A DNA stretch of 5,940 bases, taken from contig JAJNPX010000254.1 of assembly GCA_021155145.1 (NCBI GenBank), forward strand, positions 1 to 5,940, in the 5' to 3' direction. A model generated the notes under the pieces. It did not search any database. It was not told the DNA's origin and worked only from the letters and a program-made list of their open reading frames with translations. The translations under genes were made by a program, and so were the position numbers. Source of the stretch: Acidisarcina sp. GTDB lineage: Bacteria > Acidobacteriota > Blastocatellia > Pyrinomonadales > Pyrinomonadaceae. Of this stretch, positions 1-5,650 are shown in pieces. The first letter of the stretch is position 1. The number at the start of each line of letters is the position of its first letter.

Positions 1-632
1 TCCTCATTCGAAAGATGGCCGTTTCTGGAGAAGATCCGCTGCTTCAGTTCCCAGGTGTAGACCGAGCAGGCCCTGAGCATATCGCGGCTGTGGTTGGATT
101 CGATCACGATCGCATCGCAGCCGTTTAATTTTTGACGGATAAGCGGCGTGATGTGCCCGAAATCCATCAGTGTCGCGACCCTCACACCATCACGGCGAGC
201 AACGAAACCAAAATTGTCGGCGGCGTCGTGCGGTACGGAGAACGGTTCGAAGTCGATATCACCGATACGAAAATCTCGGCTTGATTCGATCTCTATACAT
301 CTACCGTTCAATGCCGTGCGGCGTCTGGCAGATTCGCTGTCCCCGTTCTGGATGCCCCGGCGGGTCGAGTAGAACGCATCCTCAGTCTCTTTTGAGATGT
401 ACACCGGGCAAGTAAGCGAACCGATAAGTACGCGGAGCCCTCCGGCGTGGTCGCTGTGCTCGTGTGTGATCAGGACCGCGTCGACGTCCGCCGGGTCGAT
501 GCCTACCGCTGCGACCCGTTTCAGTATCTCGCGAGCGCTTAGGCCGGCATCGACAAGGACGTTCGTTCTTTCGCTTGAGATCAGGACAGCATTTCCAGTA
601 GATCCGCTGCCGAGAACCGTAAATTTGATCAT
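1..632 (-). CDS. YycJ/WalJ-type MBL-fold hydrolase (3' end cut by window edge)
   Basis: This is a metallo-beta-lactamase-fold metallohydrolase of the YycJ/WalJ family; only the first 210 residues are in the window. Starting from the ATG at 632-630 it opens with MIKFTVLGSGSTGN, the glycine-rich family start, followed by LVDAG (about 26-30). The metal-binding motif THEHSDH lies at 56-62. Further ligands are His135 (VPHDA) and Asp157 (MDFG), followed by ESNH (178-181) and the family-typical GHLSN (205-209). Family members are roughly 260 residues, so about 50 are missing. A short Arg-rich stretch near 102-105 may be a lineage-specific loop. Firmicute YycJ has been reported as a DNA exonuclease with a mutator phenotype when lost; whether that holds here is inference. 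The start codon directly abuts the SDR stop codon (TAG-ATG), no strong Shine-Dalgarno is visible, and translation is probably coupled. The family call is strong and the exact substrate is not known. Confidence 0.9.
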   Translation of the reverse strand, partial: MIKFTVLGSGSTGNAVLISSERTNVLVDAGLSAREILKRVAAVGIDPADVDAVLITHEHSDHAGGLRVLIGSLTCPVYISKETEDAFYSTRRGIQNGDSESARRRTALNGRCIEIESSRDFRIGDIDFEPFSVPHDAADNFGFVARRDGVRVATLMDFGHITPLIRQKLNGCDAIVIESNHSRDMLRACSVYTWELKQRIFSRNGHLSNE

Positions 633-1412
633 CTATTTCTGATACCGGTTTCGCAGTCCGCTTGCCACAGCCTTTGTGATCAAGCTATTAGGAATAACAG
701 AGGCGGTCGTGGCGACAAGCCAATTGGTCCAGCCCGACACGACCTTTGACCTGCCGCTACGAACGGCCTTTAGCGCTGTATCGACGACCTGAGCCGGCGT
801 CTCCTGTCCCTTTGCCGTAAATGCCCTTTCGATCTTCGCCGCCTCGAAGAATCCTGTTTTCGTTGAACCGGGGCAAAGTGCGAGCACCTTTATCCCGAAC
901 GGTCGATTCTCTTCGGCGATCGCCTCGGAAAACGATGTCACGAAAGCTTTCGTAGCCGCGTAGGTCGCCATGAACGGCACAGGTTGAAATCCTGCGGACG
1001 AAGAGACATTTATTATCTGGCCCGATCCACGGGCGCGCATACCGGCAAGATACCGGTGAGTAAGCGAAACGAGAGCGAGCACGTTCAGCCGTATCATCTC
1101 GATCTCCCTTTCAAGGTCGAGCCTGCTGAAATCGCCCATAGATCCGATACCCGCATTATTTATAAGCCAATCGACGGTGATCCCGCGTTGCTCAGTCTCG
1201 GCGAACAGACGCTCATCCGCACCCACTTCGGCAAGATCGGCAGCAAAATACTCGGCGGAGATGGAGTGTGACGCAACAAGCTCTTCACACAGGCGGCGAA
1301 GTTTGTCCCCGGAACGGGCAACGAGGAAGAGGTCGTGCTTTTCCGCCGCCAACCTTCGAGCAAAGGCCTCTCCAATGCCGCCTGAGGCTCCCGTTATCAG
1401 GGTCAAGCTCAT
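633..1412 (-). CDS. Classical short-chain dehydrogenase/reductase (SDR), 259 aa
   Basis: This is a cytoplasmic NAD(P)-dependent oxidoreductase of the classical SDR family (COG0300-like). The nucleotide-binding motif TGASGGIG is at 7-14, NNAG at 85-88, catalytic Asn110, Ser138 and the YxxxK pair Tyr151/Lys155, followed by PGSTKT at 181-186. The Arg at 33 after the second strand favours NADP(H) (inference). The length of 259 aa is normal. The reading frame stays open for 51 more codons upstream, but those lie inside the preceding gene and lack SDR character. The ATG at 1412-1410 puts the Rossmann strand at residues 3-6, as expected, and overlaps the upstream stop by 4 bp (ATGA). The C-terminal 30 residues are fairly hydrophobic and could touch a membrane or form an oligomer interface. 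The substrate cannot be predicted from sequence. Confidence 0.95.
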   Translation of the reverse strand: MSLTLITGASGGIGEAFARRLAAEKHDLFLVARSGDKLRRLCEELVASHSISAEYFAADLAEVGADERLFAETEQRGITVDWLINNAGIGSMGDFSRLDLEREIEMIRLNVLALVSLTHRYLAGMRARGSGQIINVSSSAGFQPVPFMATYAATKAFVTSFSEAIAEENRPFGIKVLALCPGSTKTGFFEAAKIERAFTAKGQETPAQVVDTALKAVRSGRSKVVSGWTNWLVATTASVIPNSLITKAVASGLRNRYQK

Positions 1413-1936
1413 ATCTCGTCGACGTCCTCGACCTGCGGAGCGAATGAAAAATAGATCGACGCGGCCGCCGCTGCCAGGATCGTGATCGTTCCCGATAGCC
1501 GGATGAGGCCGGCCACCGTCTTTGTGTGACCAAGCATATCGAACGCCGAAAGCATATAGTTCCAATCGTGAAAACTGCCCTCGCTGCCGGTTAAGCCGCT
1601 AGTCAGTACAAGCTGCATGACGACCGCATCGGCCGCATAAACATAGACATTCAGCAGGCTCTGTCCGACCCAGAACAGGACGATCGCGGCAGAATAATAC
1701 TTGCCGTGCAAATAAAAGTAGCCGACAAATACGGCGGGAAATATCACCTGCAAAAGCGAACCTCCCGCGATCCCCATGAACTCCCCGAGGAGGCGAAAGA
1801 GAAGGTGGCCCGTTTCGTGGATCGGCAGATCGACGAGATCTAGAAAACTCCCCTGCATCGGGTCATAAGCGACCCATAAGAAATATGCGGTCAACAGAAC
1901 TGCGAAGACCAGTTTGAAATAGTTTGTGGTGGTCAT
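1409..1936 (-). CDS. Small multi-pass membrane protein with HETGH metallopeptidase-like motif
   Basis: The 175-residue protein has about four hydrophobic segments: roughly 6-23, 58-76, 80-101 and 141-165. Right after the first comes PIHETGHLLF with HETGH at 40-44, the HExxH zinc-binding and catalytic signature seen in M50 (site-2 protease-like) and other gluzincins. I do not see the usual second M50 motif (N-x-x-P-x(4)-D-G). A conserved-looking HDWNYML (123-129) followed by His137, or Asp102 in a membrane segment, could supply a third metal ligand; this is inference. The C-terminus is acidic (EDVDEI). It overlaps the upstream GNAT stop and the downstream SDR start by 4 bp each, which strongly supports it as a real gene translated by coupling. 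I have a faint memory of similar uncharacterised proteins in databases. A protease role is plausible but unproven; it could be a non-proteolytic metal-binding membrane protein. Confidence 0.85.
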   Translation of the reverse strand: MTTTNYFKLVFAVLLTAYFLWVAYDPMQGSFLDLVDLPIHETGHLLFRLLGEFMGIAGGSLLQVIFPAVFVGYFYLHGKYYSAAIVLFWVGQSLLNVYVYAADAVVMQLVLTSGLTGSEGSFHDWNYMLSAFDMLGHTKTVAGLIRLSGTITILAAAAASIYFSFAPQVEDVDEI

Positions 1937-2451
1937 CGGTTCAAGGCATCAAACTCTTCTTTCGAGATGGCGTAGAAGGAGCAATCCTCACCGTAATGCT
2001 CCTCGACCTTTTCAAATCTCATCCCGAGTTTCTTCATTATGTTCTGCGAGGCGACATTCTCTACGACTGCGACAGCAACCATGCGTTCGAGGCCCGCAAC
2101 GTCGAAGCCGTACTTCAGCCAGCCACGGGCGGCCTCGGTGCCGATGCCTCGTCCCCAAAAGCTCTTGATGATGCTATAACCGACCTCGATATCGCCCGTG
2201 TCTTCGAGCGGTTGAATCCCGGCCGTACCGATGATCTCGCCACTCGCCTTCCATATCATCGGGCACATACCGAACCCGAACTTTTCGTAGCAGTCCATAT
2301 AGAACCGCATCCGCGTCGATAGAGCTTCCGCATTCTGGCGCTCCGGCCCGCCAAGGTATCGGTTAACTTCCGGATCGGACCGCTGCTCGATAAGCAGGGG
2401 AAGATCGCCGTCAACAAATCGCCTGAAGATCAATCGTTCTGTTTCGATCAT
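1933..2451 (-). CDS. GNAT family N-acetyltransferase, RimJ/RimL type
   Basis: This 172-residue cytoplasmic acetyltransferase belongs to the Acetyltransf_3 (RimJ/RimL-like) branch of the GNAT superfamily, which transfers acetyl from acetyl-CoA to an amine on a protein N-terminus or small molecule. It begins IETERLIFRRF (2-12), the usual family opening, which fixes the ATG at 2451-2449. Strand IGTAGI lies at 74-79, the beta-bulge region EVGYSI at 89-94, and the acetyl-CoA pyrophosphate loop GRGIGTEA at 100-107. A typical late motif follows, with Asn132 and the run SQNIMKKLGM at 135-144. It is the first gene of a four-gene minus-strand unit and overlaps the next start by ATGA. A sigma70-like promoter lies just upstream. 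No clear Shine-Dalgarno precedes the start. The substrate is unknown. Confidence 0.93.
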   Translation of the reverse strand: MIETERLIFRRFVDGDLPLLIEQRSDPEVNRYLGGPERQNAEALSTRMRFYMDCYEKFGFGMCPMIWKASGEIIGTAGIQPLEDTGDIEVGYSIIKSFWGRGIGTEAARGWLKYGFDVAGLERMVAVAVVENVASQNIMKKLGMRFEKVEEHYGEDCSFYAISKEEFDALNR

Positions 2452-2463
2452 TATTTGAAACCC

Positions 2464-2475
2464 GGCCCGCGGGCC
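2464..2475. repeat. Perfect 12-bp palindrome in divergent intergenic region
   Basis: GGCCCGCGGGCC is its own reverse complement. It sits between the predicted transcription start and the ATG of the GNAT gene and upstream of the dioxygenase ribosome binding site. It could be a repressor operator or simply a GC-rich chance palindrome. It has no loop and no T-run, so it is not a terminator. Confidence 0.5.
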
Positions 2476-2484
2476 ATCCGTCTA

Positions 2485-2513
2485 ATTATCAAACAATCGG
2501 CGGAGGTGGACAA
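2485..2513 (-). promoter_or_regulatory. Predicted sigma70-like promoter for the GNAT-led unit
   Basis: On the minus strand a -35 TTGTCC (2513-2508, 4 of 6 consensus bases) and a -10 GATAAT (2490-2485, 5 of 6) are separated by exactly 17 bp. Transcription would start near 2478, giving a leader of about 27 nt before the GNAT ATG. The -35 box directly abuts the Shine-Dalgarno of the divergent dioxygenase gene. Confidence 0.5.
2502..2507 (+). promoter_or_regulatory. Ribosome binding site of the dioxygenase gene
   Basis: GGAGGT lies 10 nt before the ATG at 2518. It is among the strongest Shine-Dalgarno sequences in the window, and it decides for this ATG over the in-frame TTG at 2455. Confidence 0.7.
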
Positions 2514-2517
2514 ACCG

Positions 2518-3180
2518 ATGAGTAGATATTGCGAAGACCGGCGGGAGTTTTTGAAGCGGGCCCTTATCACCGCCTCGGCGATGCCGCTGCTTCTGAACTG
2601 CGGCGGAGACGCGGTCGCCCAGAAAACGGACGGGACGATCCTGGATTCAATAAAGCAGAATGCGATACAGGATGCGAACGGCGCGTGGAACGGGGCCATA
2701 AGTGCACCCTCGAATGTGACCTCACGCATATTACTCTCAAGCGAAAGCGATAAAGGAGACCCGATCGAGATATCCGGCACGGTGTATCGGCCCGATGGGA
2801 AAACGCCCGCTCCGAACACGCTTATCTATCTCTACCACACCGATTTTGAGGGATACTACGGCCGAGGGAACGGTGCGCATCGGCACGGCAAGTACCGCGG
2901 CTGGATGCTGACCGGCCCCGACGGAAAGTACGCATTCCGCACGATCAAGCCGGCACCGTACCCCGAGAATCGGTTCGCGGCACATATTCACATGACCCTG
3001 ACGACGTCCACGATGAAGGAGGATTGGGTCGATTCGATCCTGTTCGAGGGCGATCGGCTGATCTCGGCCCGCGAGCGCTCGGAAGCCGGCAGGAAAGGCG
3101 GGTTCAACCCGGTCCTGAGTTTCGAGAAGCGAAGCGACGGCCTCTTGTACGCCGTTCGCGATCTCAAGCTGATGGCCTGA
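2518..3180 (+). CDS. Exported intradiol ring-cleavage dioxygenase (protocatechuate/catechol dioxygenase-like)
   Basis: This 220-residue protein belongs to the intradiol dioxygenase family, which uses non-haem Fe(III) and O2 to cleave catechol-type rings between the hydroxyls. The four expected iron ligands are visible: a Tyr in EGYYG (Tyr113 or Tyr114), Tyr148 in APYPE, and His156 and His158 in HIH, with an Arg just before (152) as in protocatechuate 3,4-dioxygenase. The N-terminus carries a twin-arginine signal, DRREFLKRA (7-15), then a hydrophobic run to LLLN and Cys28. Cys28 could be a lipobox cysteine (LLNC, imperfect); alternatively AVA at 32-34 could be a signal peptidase I site. Export by the Tat pathway suits a metalloenzyme folded in the cytoplasm. 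The start is set by the GGAGGT site and by the Tat motif. It stands alone on its strand, with no second subunit or beta-ketoadipate pathway genes nearby. The substrate is uncertain; extracytoplasmic members of this family are poorly studied. Confidence 0.88.
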   Translation: MSRYCEDRREFLKRALITASAMPLLLNCGGDAVAQKTDGTILDSIKQNAIQDANGAWNGAISAPSNVTSRILLSSESDKGDPIEISGTVYRPDGKTPAPNTLIYLYHTDFEGYYGRGNGAHRHGKYRGWMLTGPDGKYAFRTIKPAPYPENRFAAHIHMTLTTSTMKEDWVDSILFEGDRLISARERSEAGRKGGFNPVLSFEKRSDGLLYAVRDLKLMA

Positions 3181-3182
3181 AG

Positions 3183-3824
3183 CTACGGTGAGAGGCGTGA
3201 GGTCGCCCATACGGACCCGGTTTTGGCGTAACAGATGCGGTCATGGAGTCTGCTCGGCCGCCCTTGCCAGAACTCGAACTCGGACGGCGTGACCCGAAAA
3301 CCACCCCAGAATTCCGGGCGTGGAACCGCACCTTCGCCATATTTCGCACTTAGTTCCTCGAACCGTTTCTCCAACACTTCCCTCGACGCGACGACCGAGC
3401 TCTGTTCGGATGCCCAGGCACCGATCTGACTCGCATATGGACGTTGAGCAAAGTACGCGTCTGATTCCTCGTCAGAAGTTTTTGCGGCGGTACCACGGAT
3501 AAAGACCTGCCTCTCGAGCTCTCCCCAGAAAAAGTGCAGATAACACCTGGGATTTTGGATAAGCTCGCCGGCCTTGCGGCTTCTGTAATTCGTAAAGAAC
3601 GTGAATCCTCCCTCGTCGAAGCCTTTTAGCAAGACTACTCGCCCGGAGGGTGATCCATCCACGGTCGACGTCCCCAGGTGCATCGCGTTGGGTTCGACGA
3701 TCCCGGCCGACGATGCTTCTTCGAACCACTTAGTGAATTGCTCGAAGGGATCGAGAGCGACGGTCGCCTTGGATAGCTGGTGGCGCGTATATTCTTGCCG
3801 CAGGGATGTGATGTCGTCGATCAT
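3183..3824 (-). CDS. pdxH: Pyridoxamine/pyridoxine 5'-phosphate oxidase PdxH
   Basis: PdxH is the FMN- and O2-dependent cytoplasmic enzyme that oxidises pyridoxamine or pyridoxine 5'-phosphate to pyridoxal 5'-phosphate, in both de novo synthesis and salvage. At 213 residues it is of normal length and resembles the E. coli enzyme throughout. It has LRQEYTR (8-14), the FMN-binding GRVVLLK (61-67), TNYRSRKA (78-85), ERQV (104-107), SQIGAWAS (132-139), the C-terminal signature FWGGFRV (172-178) and FWQGRPSRLHDR (185-196), and the terminal RLSP. Arg192 and His194 match the substrate-binding Arg197 and His199 of E. coli. It is the last gene of the lipoprotein-DUF1015-pdxH unit, 3 bp after the DUF1015 stop codon, with no clear ribosome binding site, so coupling is likely. 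Its stop lies 2 bp from the convergent dioxygenase stop. Confidence 0.97.
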   Translation of the reverse strand: MIDDITSLRQEYTRHQLSKATVALDPFEQFTKWFEEASSAGIVEPNAMHLGTSTVDGSPSGRVVLLKGFDEGGFTFFTNYRSRKAGELIQNPRCYLHFFWGELERQVFIRGTAAKTSDEESDAYFAQRPYASQIGAWASEQSSVVASREVLEKRFEELSAKYGEGAVPRPEFWGGFRVTPSEFEFWQGRPSRLHDRICYAKTGSVWATSRLSP

Positions 3825-3827
3825 AGG

Positions 3828-5057
3828 TCAGATCAGGTGTACAAAGAGTCCGTCTTTAAGTTTCGGTTCGAACCAGGTGGACTTGGGCGGCATTATCTCG
3901 CCCATATCCGACACGTCGAAGAGATCGTCCATCGAGGTCGGGAACATCGAGAATGCGACGCGATACTCACCGGAATCGACGAGCCGCTCGAGTTCGTCGG
4001 TGCCGCGAATGCCGCCGACAAAGGCGATCCGGTCGTTGGTCCGCGGATCGTCAATACCCAGGATCGGCGTAAGGATATTTTGCTGCAGGATGCTCACGTC
4101 GAGCCGCTCGATCGGGTCGGCCTCATCAAGCTTTTCGACACGGTATGCGAGAGTGTACCAGTTACCGTTGAGGTACATCGCAAGACTGTGGGGTTCGCGA
4201 GGGACCTTTACATCCGATCTCTCGACGTCAAATGCCGCACTTAAACGGTCGAGGAATTCATTTTCCGCAAGTCCGTTGAGGTCCCGTACGACGCGATTAT
4301 ATGGGAGTATCTTCAGGTCCTCCGCCGGAAAGATCCCGGCCATCACAAAGTTGTAAGGCTCGTCGCCGGTGTGATCCGGATCTTTCTCCCGCAGCGTCCT
4401 GCGAGCAAGCGAGGCACTCTCGGCCCGGTGATGACCATCGGCCACGTACAACGCCGGCAGTTCGGCAAATGCAGCGGCAAGCCCGGCAACATCGCTGATC
4501 TTCCAAACCGTCTGCGTGACGCCGCCCTCGTCGCACGGGCATTCGAGCAAGGGCTCGCGCGATGTTTCGGCGGCGATCAGCTCACGGGTCTTGTCGGTGC
4601 CGCGGAAAGCCAGAAATATAAGCCCCGTCTGGGCACGCAGGCCGATCATATGATCGGTCCGGTCCTTTACCTTATCGGGCCGGGTCTTTTCGTGCTTTTT
4701 GATCAGGCCGGAGTCGTACTCGTCGATGGAGCAGGTGGCGACTATTCCGGTCTGCACGTGCGGACCGATGCTCAAGCGGTAGGCGTACATCGATGGTTCT
4801 TCGTCCTGCACCAGCCAGCCTTCTCTGATGAAGGCCTCAAGATTCTCCAGCGACCGGGCGAGTATCTCACCGTCTGACGGTTGTGACCCCTTCGGAAATT
4901 CCGCCTCGGGCCGCGTGACACGCAGAAAGCTGTGAGGATTGTCTGCTATGTACTCGCGGACCTCGGAATCGTACGGAACATCATATGGCACGCAGGCGAT
5001 CTTTTCGGCGACCTCCGGCCGCGGCTTGAGCGCGCGAAATGGTTTTATAACTGACAC
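3828..5057 (-). CDS. DUF1015 family protein (COG4198), function unknown
   Basis: This full-length 409-residue member of the DUF1015 family has no signal peptide and no membrane segments. Family hallmarks are in order: IKPFRALKPRPE (4-15), VPYDV (23-27), KHEKTRPDKVKDR (121-133), YVADGHHRAESA (204-215), LPYNRVV (251-257), and the C-terminal PPKSTWFEPKL (390-400). The DGHHR signature resembles the motif in ParB/sulfiredoxin-fold kinases such as archaeal SerK; this hints at nucleotide or phosphate chemistry but is inference. From memory, DUF1015 genes frequently neighbour serA/serC. Here the neighbour is pdxH, which shares the vitamin B6 connection of SerC. The start is GTG at 5057-5055, preceded by GGGAGAG at 6 nt. 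The upstream lipoprotein stop is 12 bp away. The family call is firm and the function is open. Confidence 0.93.
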   Translation of the reverse strand: MSVIKPFRALKPRPEVAEKIACVPYDVPYDSEVREYIADNPHSFLRVTRPEAEFPKGSQPSDGEILARSLENLEAFIREGWLVQDEEPSMYAYRLSIGPHVQTGIVATCSIDEYDSGLIKKHEKTRPDKVKDRTDHMIGLRAQTGLIFLAFRGTDKTRELIAAETSREPLLECPCDEGGVTQTVWKISDVAGLAAAFAELPALYVADGHHRAESASLARRTLREKDPDHTGDEPYNFVMAGIFPAEDLKILPYNRVVRDLNGLAENEFLDRLSAAFDVERSDVKVPREPHSLAMYLNGNWYTLAYRVEKLDEADPIERLDVSILQQNILTPILGIDDPRTNDRIAFVGGIRGTDELERLVDSGEYRVAFSMFPTSMDDLFDVSDMGEIMPPKSTWFEPKLKDGLFVHLI

Positions 5058-5063
5058 TAAATA

Positions 5064-5070
5064 CTCTCCC
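5064..5070 (-). promoter_or_regulatory. Ribosome binding site of the DUF1015 gene, overlapping upstream stop
   Basis: GGGAGAG on the minus strand lies 6 nt before the GTG start at 5057. Its first G is the last base of the TAG stop of the lipoprotein gene. The position supports the GTG start and implies terminating ribosomes can re-initiate directly. Confidence 0.65.
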
Positions 5071-5570
5071 TAGGGTACCTGCGGCGTGGCCGGGGTGTCC
5101 GGCGACGGGAACTGGTTCCGCCTTATCACATCATCGATCGCCGCATCATTCTGCTGCTGGATATCCTCCATCAACCGATCGGCGTATCCTTTTTTATCGA
5201 TCTTCCATTGGCTATCTTCCATCACGAAGGGCCACGTTTCCCACTGCCCGAACGAATTCTTTACCTCGACGGTCGCCCTTTCACCCTCGATCTTTTCGTT
5301 GCGGAATTCAAAGACCTTTTGCGATTCTGGAAAGAGCGTTTCGCGTTTGACGATCTCATCGAGCACCACACCTTGCGACTTTGCCTCTTGTTCGAGCATC
5401 TTGATGGTGTCTGACGAGAGCAGCAGCTTCATCGTCGTGGTGTCTTTCTGCTTGACGGCCTTTGTGTAGGTCTTCATTGTCTCTACCGGCGAGGCAGGCC
5501 CATCGGTGCCGCCGCACGAGGCTGCAAGAACGAGGGAAAGGAATATGGCGATGCTAACTGTCGGACGCAT
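5070..5570 (-). CDS. Putative lipoprotein with DUF4878/NTF2-like domain
   Basis: This is a 166-residue secreted protein. The N-terminus MRPTVSIAIFLSLVLAASC has one Arg, a hydrophobic core and a Cys at 19 preceded by LAAS, a slightly imperfect lipobox, so a lipid-anchored product is likely. After a Gly/Ser/Pro linker, SPVETMKTYTKAVKQKD (27-43) begins a domain of about 100 residues that resembles DUF4878/SnoaL-like (NTF2-fold) lipoproteins: a helical first half, then strands with RATVEVKN (98-105) and QWKID (121-125). The tail is polar, with QQQND (138-142) and a Pro-rich end (PSPDTPATPQVP). The frame is open to a TTG at 5606, but the ATG at 5570 places the signal peptide correctly and leaves room for a leader. 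It is the first gene of the unit with DUF1015 and pdxH. Its specific function is unknown; the domain assignment is by pattern and moderately sure. Confidence 0.82.
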   Translation of the reverse strand: MRPTVSIAIFLSLVLAASCGGTDGPASPVETMKTYTKAVKQKDTTTMKLLLSSDTIKMLEQEAKSQGVVLDEIVKRETLFPESQKVFEFRNEKIEGERATVEVKNSFGQWETWPFVMEDSQWKIDKKGYADRLMEDIQQQNDAAIDDVIRRNQFPSPDTPATPQVP

Positions 5571-5594
5571 TTCGTTTATCAGAGACAAGTTCCG

Positions 5595-5600
5595 TATAAT
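5595..5600 (+). promoter_or_regulatory. Possible -10 element for phhB
   Basis: A perfect TATAAT on the plus strand lies 50 bp before the phhB ATG, with an expected transcription start near 5607. No good -35 box is found at 16-18 bp (best about 2 of 6), so the element is tentative. Confidence 0.35.
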
Positions 5601-5613
5601 GTGCAAAAGCGAG

Positions 5614-5619
5614 ATTATA
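5614..5619 (-). promoter_or_regulatory. Possible -10 element for the lipoprotein-DUF1015-pdxH unit
   Basis: A perfect TATAAT on the minus strand (5619-5614) would start transcription near 5607 and give a leader of about 37 nt to the ATG at 5570. The -35 region is poor. A TTG start at 5606 would be essentially leaderless, another reason to prefer the ATG. Confidence 0.4.
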
Positions 5620-5650
5620 ACCCATACAAAGATCGATAAGCTAAGACGAT

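Noticed and set aside
148..642. Three plus-strand frames opposite the YycJ-type gene
   Set aside because: They are antisense to a gene with an intact THEHSDH metal site and show no domain or ribosome binding site.
1413..1565. 51-codon upstream extension of the SDR gene
   Set aside because: It lies wholly within the preceding gene, and the added residues are Gly/Arg-rich with no SDR similarity; the ATG at 1412 gives the normal SDR start and an ATGA overlap.
2455..2517. Alternative TTG start for the dioxygenase
   Set aside because: It would put 21 residues ahead of the Tat motif, has no ribosome binding site, and would translate through the palindrome and promoter; the ATG at 2518 has GGAGGT.
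2737..3210. Minus-strand open frame (157 codons) opposite the dioxygenase
   Set aside because: The plus-strand product has a full set of iron ligands and a Tat signal; the antisense frame shows no motif and crosses the pdxH stop region.
3601..4356. Long plus-strand open frame (251 codons) antisense to DUF1015 and pdxH
   Set aside because: It lies opposite two strongly recognised genes, is Ser/Arg-rich and low in family-like motifs, and has no ribosome binding site; it is a shadow frame.
4371..4877. Plus-strand open frame (168 codons) inside DUF1015
   Set aside because: It is antisense to conserved DUF1015 motifs and has no recognisable domain.
5571..5606. Alternative TTG start for the lipoprotein
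   Set aside because: It would add 12 polar residues before the signal peptide and would coincide with the predicted transcription start.
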